Positions 34,088 to 42,556 of a stretch of DNA of 64,000 bases are shown here, piece after piece. This DNA comes from Desulfobacteraceae bacterium. GTDB lineage: Bacteria > Desulfobacterota > Desulfobacteria > Desulfobacterales > Desulfobacteraceae. Location of the stretch: contig JADGEQ010000002.1 of NCBI GenBank assembly GCA_016744295.1, forward strand, positions 175,263 through 239,262. The letters run 5' to 3'. A program made the position numbers and the translations under genes. Within the stretch, counting starts at the first letter, position 1; every line of letters begins with the position of its first letter. The notes under the pieces were generated by a model. That model was not told where the DNA came from and did no database searches. It saw only the letters and a list, made by a program, of their open reading frames with translations.

Positions 34088-35664
34088 TGTGAAATATTTG
34101 TCTCCCTTAAAATGTTTTTTCTGACCTTGCCTGTTGAGGTAACCGGAAGGCTGTCCAATAGAATTACCCGTTTGGGTACTTCAAATTTTCCCAGATTTTG
34201 TTTGCACAATTGGAGGATATCCTCCTGTGTGAGACCGCTGTCCTTGACAGGCACCACAAAGGCGGTCACAGCTTCCACCCATCGTTCATGGGGTAGCCCC
34301 ACCACAGCCACCTGGTCCACCCGGTGGTCCTCCAGAATAGCTCTTTCCACACGGATGGAGGCCACATTCTCACCCCCTGTTTTGATCATGTCTTTTTTCC
34401 GGTCCACAAACAAAAGCTGTCCGTCTTCGTCAAAGGACCCCAGATCTCCGGAATGGTGCCAGCCAAATTTTCGGCTTTCCGCGGTGGCCTCTTCATCCTT
34501 ATAATAGGCGTCCATTACCACGGGTCCCCGCCAGACGATCTCACCCACATTACCTTTGGGAAGGATATTCCCGCTCTCATCCATTATGCAGGTATCCAGG
34601 GCCAAATTTGAAGTGCCCCAATAGTTTCCCTGTTTGTCCGGAAATTGACTGGGTCGGAATACATTGGTGGGGGGGAAGCATTCTGTCTGGCCCGTGCCCA
34701 GCATAAACTCAGCATCAAAGGCCTTGATACCCCCCTCCAGGGTGGCCTGGTCCATGGGGGCCATGGCAAAGACACAGGTTTTAAGATGATCCCAGCGTCT
34801 GGTGTTCACATCGGGGTGGCCGATCATGGCCCGGTACATGATGGGCAGGCCAAAGGATAGGTTCACTTGGTTTTTTTCCATGATTTCCATTGTTTTGCCC
34901 GGGTCAAATTGTCTGAAAATTGAAACAGCACCGCCCACATTCAGGGTGGAATAGGTGACGGCCTGCTGGGCACAATGGAAAATAGGCAACATCATGGTGG
35001 AGGAATACCCGGGCCTCAGCCCAAATTCAATGGCCGTGGACAAAGCAGAAATATAAACCCCCAGATGGGTGATGAGAACCCCCTTGGGCTTTCCCGTGGT
35101 GCCGCTGGTGTAGAGAATTTCAAAAATATCCCGTTCATTGATGATGATATCTTCCACTTCATCGATTGTTCCCTGGGCCAGGAAATCATTAAATAGGGTA
35201 TAGTCATTGGAAATTGTTTCCTCTCCGGTTTTGATACAGACCCTCTGCTGGATATTTCCAAGATTGGGTTTTACCTTGTCAATGAGGGGGACCAGCAGGC
35301 TGTCCACCACAATACCCTGGGCTTGTGAGTGGTTGAGCACATAGACAATATCCTCGGGTGCAAGACCCGGATTTACGGGAACAGCTGTTATTCCTGCTTT
35401 GGCACAGCCGTACAGGGCAATGATGTATTCAGAGGAATTGAGGCCCAGAATGGCCACACAACTGCCTTTTTTGAGTCCATTATTTTTTGCGGCACTGGCA
35501 AAACAATTGATTTTTTGATTCAGTTCCTTAAAGGTATGGGAGATTTCTTCCTTGTCCTTATAGTCCCTTAGGGCGATTTTGTCAGGGGTGTTTAATGCAC
35601 GTCTTCTGAACATGTCTCCAAGGGCAACCCGTTGGATTAAATTTTTTTCAAGCTCAAGACTCAT
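34084..35664 (-). CDS. AMP-forming acyl-CoA ligase
   Basis: This is the fourth adenylate-forming ligase in the window (526 aa). LYTSGTTGKPKGVLI, LGTGQTECFPP, HSGDLGSFDEDG and STGKVRKNILRE are intact. The frame is open 28 codons further upstream, but AAGGAGG before the ATG at 35664 fixes the start. It is co-transcribed with the NPD-family protein and faces etfBA. The upstream region has an inverted repeat, TATTATAAT (35704-35712) and ATTATAATA (35723-35731), that may bind a regulator. Confidence 0.85.
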   Translation of the reverse strand: MSLELEKNLIQRVALGDMFRRRALNTPDKIALRDYKDKEEISHTFKELNQKINCFASAAKNNGLKKGSCVAILGLNSSEYIIALYGCAKAGITAVPVNPGLAPEDIVYVLNHSQAQGIVVDSLLVPLIDKVKPNLGNIQQRVCIKTGEETISNDYTLFNDFLAQGTIDEVEDIIINERDIFEILYTSGTTGKPKGVLITHLGVYISALSTAIEFGLRPGYSSTMMLPIFHCAQQAVTYSTLNVGGAVSIFRQFDPGKTMEIMEKNQVNLSFGLPIMYRAMIGHPDVNTRRWDHLKTCVFAMAPMDQATLEGGIKAFDAEFMLGTGQTECFPPTNVFRPSQFPDKQGNYWGTSNLALDTCIMDESGNILPKGNVGEIVWRGPVVMDAYYKDEEATAESRKFGWHHSGDLGSFDEDGQLLFVDRKKDMIKTGGENVASIRVERAILEDHRVDQVAVVGLPHERWVEAVTAFVVPVKDSGLTQEDILQLCKQNLGKFEVPKRVILLDSLPVTSTGKVRKNILRETNISQ

Positions 35665-35859
35665 TTCATCCTCCTTGTTTGATATTAACTGAATCCAATT
35701 CAATATTATAATCGACCTCAACATTATAATAAAACTCAATCTTGTCAAGTCTTTTTTGCCCGGGGCCGGGGACGGAGATTTTGAATTTATAATGAAGGAG
35801 ATGGGTTTATGAAATTCTCCGGCAGGTATGGGTATGAAGTGTTGGTCTTATTATTTAAA

Positions 35860-35872
35860 TGAACGTTCGTTC
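35860..35872. promoter_or_regulatory. candidate TetR operator upstream of etfBA
   Basis: TGAACGTTCGTTC contains GAAC-GTTC-GTTC and matches eleven of twelve bases of GAAC-ATTC-GTTC in the centre of the long palindrome at 54110-54149. This suggests one regulator serves both etfBA and the acyl-CoA dehydrogenase block. It lies about 45 bp before the etfB start. Confidence 0.4.
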
Positions 35873-35917
35873 TTTATTTTTCTTGAAAATCCCTTGTTCT
35901 CAATGTATGGTGGAAAT

Positions 35918-36655
35918 ATGAAAATTTTAGTTTGCATCAAACAAGGGGTGGATGACGGTGAAATGAGCCGGTTCGACGAATTTGCCCTGGAAGAGGCCCA
36001 GCTTTTAAGAGAACTCTGCCAGGCAGAGGGAATGGATGATGCCCGGGTGGATGTAATCACCGCAGGACCGGCCCATGCTGGGGCGATTATCAAGCGGGCC
36101 TTTGGTCTGGGTGCAGATCAGGGGATTCATATTGTGACCCGAAAAGTGAGGTATGTCCCAGCCTTTGTCACTGCTTCAAATCTGGCGGCTGTGGCAGGAA
36201 AGGGCGATTATGACCTGATTCTGACCGGAATCATGTCCCAGGATATGATGGAGGGTCAGACAGGCCCCATGGTGGCAGAGCTTCTAGGTCTACCCTGTGC
36301 CACGGGGGTGGTAAAAATTTTTCTGGCACCCGGAACCGATATCCTGAGGGTGGAACGGGAGATGGAAAATGGGTGCAAAGATTGCCTTGATATCTGTCTG
36401 CCAGCGGTTCTGACCATCCAGGCAGGGATTAATACGCCCCGGTATCCTTCCCTGTCCAATATGCTGAAAGCCGGTAAGAAATCCATCACCACCCTGGCTG
36501 AAGAAAACCTTTTCCTGGCTCCCGTCAGGCCCAAAGAGTTGCTTGTGGCCATAGAATGTCCGGAAAAGACCCGGGCTGGCCGGCGGGTTGAGGGTAGCCT
36601 GGAAGATCAGGTCCGGCAGCTTAAAAGATTTTTGCGGGAAAAGGATCTGGTATGA
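35918..36655 (+). CDS. etfB: electron transfer flavoprotein beta subunit
   Basis: This is the ETF beta subunit (245 aa), which binds AMP and takes electrons from acyl-CoA dehydrogenases. MKILVCIKQG at the start, the FALEEAQ segment, and GQTGPMVAELLG in the AMP-binding region followed by LTIQAGINTPRYPS are the family signature. The frame opens 30 codons earlier, but the ATG at 35918 is where the family begins. Its stop overlaps the etfA start (ATGA). It would serve the acyl-CoA dehydrogenases of this window. Confidence 0.92.
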   Translation: MKILVCIKQGVDDGEMSRFDEFALEEAQLLRELCQAEGMDDARVDVITAGPAHAGAIIKRAFGLGADQGIHIVTRKVRYVPAFVTASNLAAVAGKGDYDLILTGIMSQDMMEGQTGPMVAELLGLPCATGVVKIFLAPGTDILRVEREMENGCKDCLDICLPAVLTIQAGINTPRYPSLSNMLKAGKKSITTLAEENLFLAPVRPKELLVAIECPEKTRAGRRVEGSLEDQVRQLKRFLREKDLV

Positions 36656-37668
36656 AACCTATAGTGATTATTGCCGAAGTAATAGAGGGCTGTATCCGGC
36701 CGGTGACATGGGAACTGATTGCTGCAGCCAAGGTGATAAAAAAGCTGACCCAAGAGCTGCTGGAAAAAAAGGGTGAAACCGATAAAAAAAAGTTTCCGCT
36801 GATTCAGGTGATTGTGACGGCACAAAAGCCTATACCCCTGGCCAAAAAGATTTTATCCGGCACCGGAATAGATGTGCTGGCCCTGGAAATACCGAATTCT
36901 GCAGGATATACCAGCGAGGCCTATAAAAATGAGCTGACCCCTTTGATCCAAAAGTTGGCTCCTTCCCATATTTTGGCAGGTCATACTTCCCAGGGCAGGG
37001 ACTTTGCGCCTGGGTTGGCCGTTCGTCTCAACGCCTCTTCCCTGTCCGGGGTCAACAAAATAGAGTCGGATGGTGATCGGCTTTTGTATTCCCGGTCAAT
37101 TTTAAACAATACCCGGAATATGGTGCTTTGTGTGGAAGAAAATTTTCCCGTGGTATTAACCCTGATGCCGGGGGTTTTTCCTCCCCCTGCCCAGGCGGTG
37201 AACGATTTGGGTTCAATGATTGTAAAAGAAATATCTTTTGGCTCTGGAAAGCCCGCCAGGATGGTTCATCGAAAAATTTTAAAGCAGGCCGGCAGCAACC
37301 AGGCATTGAAACAGGCCCAAACCATTGTGGCTGCCGGGCGGGGTATTGGAGAACGGGAAAACCTTGGGATCGTTTCAACCTTTGCCAGGCTTTTTTCTGG
37401 CTCAGCCCTGGGAGCCTCCCGTCCCCTGGTGGACATGGGGTGGATCGGGTATGATCACCAGGTGGGCATCACCGGCACAAGTGTCGAACCCAGGCTCTAT
37501 ATTGCCTGCGGTATTTCCGGATCATCCCAGCACCTGGCCGGCATGAAGGCGTCAGATTGGGTGATCAGTATCAACAAGAATCCAGAAGCCCCCATCTGTT
37601 CCCATGCGGATTTGTGTATCACAGCAGATGTGATGGATTTTATTCAGGCATTCATGGAAAGTGATTGA
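36652..37668 (+). CDS. etfA: electron transfer flavoprotein alpha subunit
   Basis: This is the ETF alpha subunit (338 aa). The C-terminal FAD domain is clear: LGASRPLVDMGW, then HQVGITGTSVEPRLYIACG, GSSQHLAGMKASDWVISIN and the NKNPEAPI end. The N-terminal domain I is intact (VIIAEVIEG). No N-terminal ferredoxin domain is present, unlike some anaerobic EtfA proteins. It overlaps etfB by four bases. Electrons would leave through a quinone-linked or CCG-type protein; one candidate is encoded at 21787-22791. Confidence 0.92.
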   Translation: MKPIVIIAEVIEGCIRPVTWELIAAAKVIKKLTQELLEKKGETDKKKFPLIQVIVTAQKPIPLAKKILSGTGIDVLALEIPNSAGYTSEAYKNELTPLIQKLAPSHILAGHTSQGRDFAPGLAVRLNASSLSGVNKIESDGDRLLYSRSILNNTRNMVLCVEENFPVVLTLMPGVFPPPAQAVNDLGSMIVKEISFGSGKPARMVHRKILKQAGSNQALKQAQTIVAAGRGIGERENLGIVSTFARLFSGSALGASRPLVDMGWIGYDHQVGITGTSVEPRLYIACGISGSSQHLAGMKASDWVISINKNPEAPICSHADLCITADVMDFIQAFMESD

Positions 37669-37837
37669 TCTAAGCTTTTTTTAAAGCCTGTTTGGCCTTT
37701 GATGCAACGCGGGGCCTATAATTTGTGGTCCTAACTGCATTCCCGGGGTCAAGAACATCTGTCATGAGGGTGGCGGTGGCCAACCAATTCTGGCCTATTA
37801 AATTTACTTTGGAGCCGCTTTCATGTAAATATCATAT

Positions 37838-40738
37838 ATGACGATTTCGTTTTTATCAAAATATTCCGGCCCCGGGTTGTCTTTGTGGCTATATAGGATG
37901 GCGACGCTTATCTTTGTTGTGGTGTGGCTTTTTCCTTCTGTCGCCGGGGCTGACAACGATTCGGACCATGTTCAACTGACCCAGACTGAATTAGCGTGGA
38001 TCCAGGCCAATCCCGTTGTAACCGTGGGGATCGACTCGGATTTTGCCCCCATTGAATATCTTGATGGGAAGGGCCAATATATTGGGGTGACAGCCGATTT
38101 TTTGAGGTTAATAGAGTCTAAAACAGGGCTCACATTTAAAATCGAAGCGTTTCATACCTGGGAAGAGAGCATCAGACTTGTCAGGGAGGGTAAAATAAAT
38201 ATGCTGGGGGCAGCAGTTTCCTCTCCCCAGCGGTCAGAATTTATAAATTTTACCCTGCCCTATGCCCGACTCTCCGGCGTGATTATTGTCCAAAAGAAAA
38301 TCAAAGAGCCCATGTCCCTTGGGAAACTTCGGGGAATGAAGGTGGCGGTTGTTCATAATTACATCTGGAAGGATATTCTTGAAACAGATTATCCGGATCT
38401 GAAGATCGACCCGGTGCCTGATATTGAAACCGCCTTGAAAAAAGTGTCCTTTGGCATGGCCGATGCGATGGTAGGCTACATGGCAACCGCCTCCCATCAC
38501 AGTGAACGCCTCGGGATTTCCAATCTGCGCGTTTCCGGGGAGACCATTGGTGTTATGGAAATCTCCTTTGGGGTGAACAAACAGTTAGCATCTCTGCGTT
38601 CCATACTTGATAAGGTGCTGGCGGGCACCACCGAGACCCAAAAAAAAATTATTCTGCGCAAATGGGTGAGTTTGGAATTTCTCCCCCCCAATGAGTTTCA
38701 AAAGTACAAATGGTTATTGGGTCTGGTTCTCATCTCAGGTGCTGCCATTTTGCTTGGCATCAAGTTCAATGCCCAGCGTGCGCTGAGAAGGGCCTACCAT
38801 GAATTGGAAAAACGGGTGGAGGAGCGCACGGCAGAATTGAGCAATACCAATGAAGCCCTGAAGCTGGCCAAGGAAGAGGCCGATGCCGCAACTCTGGTGA
38901 AAAGTGATTTTTTGGCAAACATGAGCCATGAGATCAGAACCCCCATGAACGGAGTGATCACCGCCTCGGAGCTGGCGATGAATGAAACCCTTCCGCCCAA
39001 AATTGCCCGGTATATGGAGATTATCAATACCTCCGGCCATGCCCTTCTGGGAGTGATTGATGATATCCTGGATTTTTCAAAAATAGAAGCCGGCAAACTG
39101 GATATGGAACACCGCCCCTTTCATCTTGGACACCTCATGGCCTTGGTGGCGGATCTTTTTTCCCATAAAATTACCCAAAAAAATATCGATTTTGCCACGG
39201 ATGTTTCCCCGGATACCCCCCTTCATCTTGTGGGGGATTCCTTCAGACTGCAGCAGATTTTAATGAATCTGGTCGGTAATGCCGTAAAATTTACCGATCA
39301 AAATGGAAAAATTTTTGTACATGTCCGAGGCGGAAAGGCCCGGGGGGATGATCAGGTCCAACTGAAGTTTTCCGTGGAAGATACCGGCATCGGCATTGCG
39401 CCTGAACACCAGGATCTGTTGTTTACCCCGTTTTCACAAATTGATGCATCCACCACCCGGAAATATGGTGGCAGCGGTCTGGGACTTTGTATTTGCGGGC
39501 AACTGGTTGAAATGATGGGCGGCAAGATCCGGGTTCAAAGCCAGCCGGGAAAGGGAAGCAGCTTTATCTTCACTGTCATTCTGGAAAGATCCCCCATTGA
39601 AATTACGGACACAAATTTTTCCCTTGATTCCGCTTCGCATATGATTTTTCAATATCGTTCCCTGCTTGAGGGAAAACGGCTGCTGGTTGCCGAGGATAAT
39701 CCCATTAACCAGGAAATTACCCTTGGGGTTCTGGAACTTGTCGGGGTAGACGCAAGACTGGTGGACAATGGTCTGGATGCCCTGGCTGCCGTAAAAGAGG
39801 ACCTTTTTGATGCAATCCTCATGGATATCCAAATGCCAAAAATGGATGGGTTTGAAGCCTCCCGTGCCATTCGCAGGATAAAGGCCTACAACGGGCTCCC
39901 CATCATTGCCATGACCGCCCACACCCTTAAGGGGGACAGGGAAAAGTGCATGGCTGCAGGCATGGATGGATATATATCCAAACCTGTGAGTCAGGAAAAG
40001 CTGTTCGCCGCCCTGAAGGATGTGATCCATGGTCAGTCATTGCCTTGCCCGGTTCCCCCGGTGTCTGCCGAGGTGGCGATCGGCGGTGCCAATAACCCCA
40101 ACCCGGGTTCCTTGCCTTTTGCCCTGCCGGGAATCGATATTCACCGGGCCATGGGACGGCTGGGCGCCGATGATGCTGCTTTTTTAAGGCTTTTGGCTAC
40201 CTTTGCCCGGAACCATCAGGGGATGATGGTCTCGATTCAGGCAGCATGGCAGGATCAGGACACCAAACGCCTGAAAACTTGTCTGCACAGCCTTAAGGGG
40301 GCTTCCTCGGGAATCGGTGCCAAAATCCTTTCCTGTTTGGCCCATGAATATGAGCAGGCATGCCAAGATGGGACAGGCGGATTGTCACTTGAAAAAAAAG
40401 AGTTGGATATTCTTGAAAAAGAGTTGAATGGGGTTTTGCTGTCCATTGATACCCTTCTGGTTGCCCAAAATTTTTTGAACAAGCAAACTTTTTTGAACAA
40501 GAAAAGAACGGATGGTCGTGTTGCCTCTGGGGAGGGAGCCGGGACAGCCAAGGTGCTTTGCCGTTTGAAACAGGCACTGGGCCAATATGAACTTAAAGCG
40601 GTTGAAACCCAGTTTGATTTGTTGGAATCGCTTTGTGACCATCCTGTTATGGAAGAGATAAAAGGGCATATCGCTTCCTTTGATTATGACCATGCCCAAA
40701 AAAATATAGAAACACTGATCTCCATGCTGGAGGAGTAA
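37838..40738 (+). CDS. hybrid sensor histidine kinase with solute-binding sensor, REC and HPt
   Basis: This membrane kinase (966 aa) has an N-terminal signal/anchor segment, a periplasmic type-3 solute-binding domain (about 55-275, TVGIDSDFAPIEYL), a membrane helix (about 288-305), HisKA with H364 in SHEIRTPMNG, an HATPase (NLVGNAVKFTD, GSGLGL), a receiver with D663 (MDIQMPKMDG) and an HPt domain with H817 (CLHSLKGASSG). The solute-binding sensor suggests it detects an amino acid or similar small molecule directly. It is followed after five bases by a response regulator. An 18 bp in-frame duplication (FLNK repeated, 40471-40501) lies after the HPt. An alternative start is at 37898. Confidence 0.9.
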   Translation: MTISFLSKYSGPGLSLWLYRMATLIFVVVWLFPSVAGADNDSDHVQLTQTELAWIQANPVVTVGIDSDFAPIEYLDGKGQYIGVTADFLRLIESKTGLTFKIEAFHTWEESIRLVREGKINMLGAAVSSPQRSEFINFTLPYARLSGVIIVQKKIKEPMSLGKLRGMKVAVVHNYIWKDILETDYPDLKIDPVPDIETALKKVSFGMADAMVGYMATASHHSERLGISNLRVSGETIGVMEISFGVNKQLASLRSILDKVLAGTTETQKKIILRKWVSLEFLPPNEFQKYKWLLGLVLISGAAILLGIKFNAQRALRRAYHELEKRVEERTAELSNTNEALKLAKEEADAATLVKSDFLANMSHEIRTPMNGVITASELAMNETLPPKIARYMEIINTSGHALLGVIDDILDFSKIEAGKLDMEHRPFHLGHLMALVADLFSHKITQKNIDFATDVSPDTPLHLVGDSFRLQQILMNLVGNAVKFTDQNGKIFVHVRGGKARGDDQVQLKFSVEDTGIGIAPEHQDLLFTPFSQIDASTTRKYGGSGLGLCICGQLVEMMGGKIRVQSQPGKGSSFIFTVILERSPIEITDTNFSLDSASHMIFQYRSLLEGKRLLVAEDNPINQEITLGVLELVGVDARLVDNGLDALAAVKEDLFDAILMDIQMPKMDGFEASRAIRRIKAYNGLPIIAMTAHTLKGDREKCMAAGMDGYISKPVSQEKLFAALKDVIHGQSLPCPVPPVSAEVAIGGANNPNPGSLPFALPGIDIHRAMGRLGADDAAFLRLLATFARNHQGMMVSIQAAWQDQDTKRLKTCLHSLKGASSGIGAKILSCLAHEYEQACQDGTGGLSLEKKELDILEKELNGVLLSIDTLLVAQNFLNKQTFLNKKRTDGRVASGEGAGTAKVLCRLKQALGQYELKAVETQFDLLESLCDHPVMEEIKGHIASFDYDHAQKNIETLISMLEE

Positions 40739-40743
40739 ATCCT

Positions 40744-42540
40744 ATGAATACCACTCAACATCTCATCATGATTGTGGATGACAATGTCACCAATATTGAA
40801 ATGCTGGCAGGCACCCTGAAGGCAGATTACCGGCTGGCCATTGTCAAAAGCGGCAAAAAAGCCCTTGAATTTACCCGGCACAAGCTTCCTGACTTGATCC
40901 TTTTGGATATCATGATGCCGGAGATGAGTGGTTTTGAAGTGTGCGAATATTTGAAAAATGATCCCCGTACCCGGGAGATTCCCATCATATTTATCACGGC
41001 CATCAATGCCACAGATCAGAAGACAAGGGGGTTTGGAATGGGGGCCGTGGATTATATTACCAAGCCCTTTCATGCTGCAGAGGTGCTTGCCCGTGTCCGT
41101 ACCCATCTGTCATTGCGGAAAATGCATGAGGTTCTTGAAGAGAAAAACAGCATCATTGCCCATGCCCTGGATGAAAAACGTCGTCAGATGGACACCCTCA
41201 TCGATAATCTGCCGGGCATGGTATATCGTTCCTCCTTTGATGGAAACTGGCAGGTTACCTTTGTCAGTGACGGGTGCAGGTCGCTGACCGGATATCTGCC
41301 GGAAGATTTTACCGGTCGCAGGGGCCGTCACCATGGGCTTATCATCCTTGATAAGGACAGGGATGGACTGGATGAAAAAATTAACAAGGCCCTTGCTGGC
41401 CGGATAGATTTTAAAGAAATATACCGGATTCATACCGCATCCAAACAGGAAAAATGGGTCTGGGAACAGGGGGTGGGTGTGTATGATTCCCAAGGCATCC
41501 TCATCGGCATTGAAGGGTTTATCGCCGATATAACACAAAAGCAGAAGGGTGAATTGGCCCTGCGCAGGGAAAACACTCAATTAAAATCCAAGATCATCAA
41601 GCGGGACCGGTTTGATGATATCATCGGTGCCTCTCCTGTCATGCAGAAGGTTTACGAGTTGATTCTCAAGGCAGCCGTTCGGGAGGACAATGTTATCATC
41701 TATGGCGCGTCGGGTACGGGCAAGGAACTTGTGGCAAAAGCGATCCACACCAATAGCAAAAAAAGCCATGGCCATTTTGTTCCGGTCAACTGCGGCGCCA
41801 TCCATGAGTCGCTTTTTGAAAGTGAATTTTTTGGGCACAAAAAAGGGGCTTTCAGCGGTGCCGACAGTGACAAGACAGGACTTTTGGACAAGGCCGACGG
41901 GGGAACCCTCTTCCTGGATGAGCTGGGTGAAATCTCCCTTGGCATGCAGGTCAAGCTTTTAAGGGTTATGGATGGAAACGGGTTTATTCCTGTGGGCGGC
42001 ACAGTTGTGAAAAAGCCCGACATTCGCTTTGTGGCCGCCACCAACCGAGATCTCAAGGCGATGGTTCAACAGAAGCGGATCCGGGAGGATTTTTTCTTTC
42101 GCATTCACATCATTCCCATCACCCTGCCCTCCCTTGAAGCACGAAAAGAGGATATTCCCCTTCTGATCAACCATTTTTTGGATTCCTATCCGAAAAATGA
42201 GGATATTACTCCTGTGACAGAGGAGGTCATTTCCGCCATGACCCAATATCACTGGCCGGGTAACATCCGCCAGCTTCAAAATTCCCTCTATCAATATCTG
42301 ACCATCGGAGAGTTGGAATTTTTGGATCCGGGTAATCCTGAAAAGGGAAAAAATGGGAAACAGGAGAGCCAATTTGTCAGGGAAGAAAATCTAAAAGATG
42401 CCCTTGAATCGTTTGAAAAAAAATTTATTGAACGTACCCTGATCAAATATGATCATCGAAAACTGATGGTTGCAAACAAGCTGGGAATTAATCGAAAGAC
42501 TCTTTTTCGAAAAATTAAACACCATGATATCAAAGAATAG
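40744..42540 (+). CDS. response regulator with PAS and sigma-54 interaction domain
   Basis: This regulator (598 aa) combines a receiver (D55 in LLDIMMPEM), a PAS domain (about 145-265), an AAA+ domain starting near residue 290 with Walker A GASGTGKE, and a Fis-type helix-turn-helix at the end (LMVANKLGINRKTLFRKI). The loop that contacts sigma-54 reads GAFSGA (368-373) rather than GAFTGA; serine for threonine is conservative but affects activity in some activators. The receiver-PAS-AAA order is uncommon. It is paired with the upstream hybrid kinase, five bases away. Confidence 0.88.
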   Translation: MNTTQHLIMIVDDNVTNIEMLAGTLKADYRLAIVKSGKKALEFTRHKLPDLILLDIMMPEMSGFEVCEYLKNDPRTREIPIIFITAINATDQKTRGFGMGAVDYITKPFHAAEVLARVRTHLSLRKMHEVLEEKNSIIAHALDEKRRQMDTLIDNLPGMVYRSSFDGNWQVTFVSDGCRSLTGYLPEDFTGRRGRHHGLIILDKDRDGLDEKINKALAGRIDFKEIYRIHTASKQEKWVWEQGVGVYDSQGILIGIEGFIADITQKQKGELALRRENTQLKSKIIKRDRFDDIIGASPVMQKVYELILKAAVREDNVIIYGASGTGKELVAKAIHTNSKKSHGHFVPVNCGAIHESLFESEFFGHKKGAFSGADSDKTGLLDKADGGTLFLDELGEISLGMQVKLLRVMDGNGFIPVGGTVVKKPDIRFVAATNRDLKAMVQQKRIREDFFFRIHIIPITLPSLEARKEDIPLLINHFLDSYPKNEDITPVTEEVISAMTQYHWPGNIRQLQNSLYQYLTIGELEFLDPGNPEKGKNGKQESQFVREENLKDALESFEKKFIERTLIKYDHRKLMVANKLGINRKTLFRKIKHHDIKE

Positions 42541-42556
42541 GGACGGGCGCTGGGTG

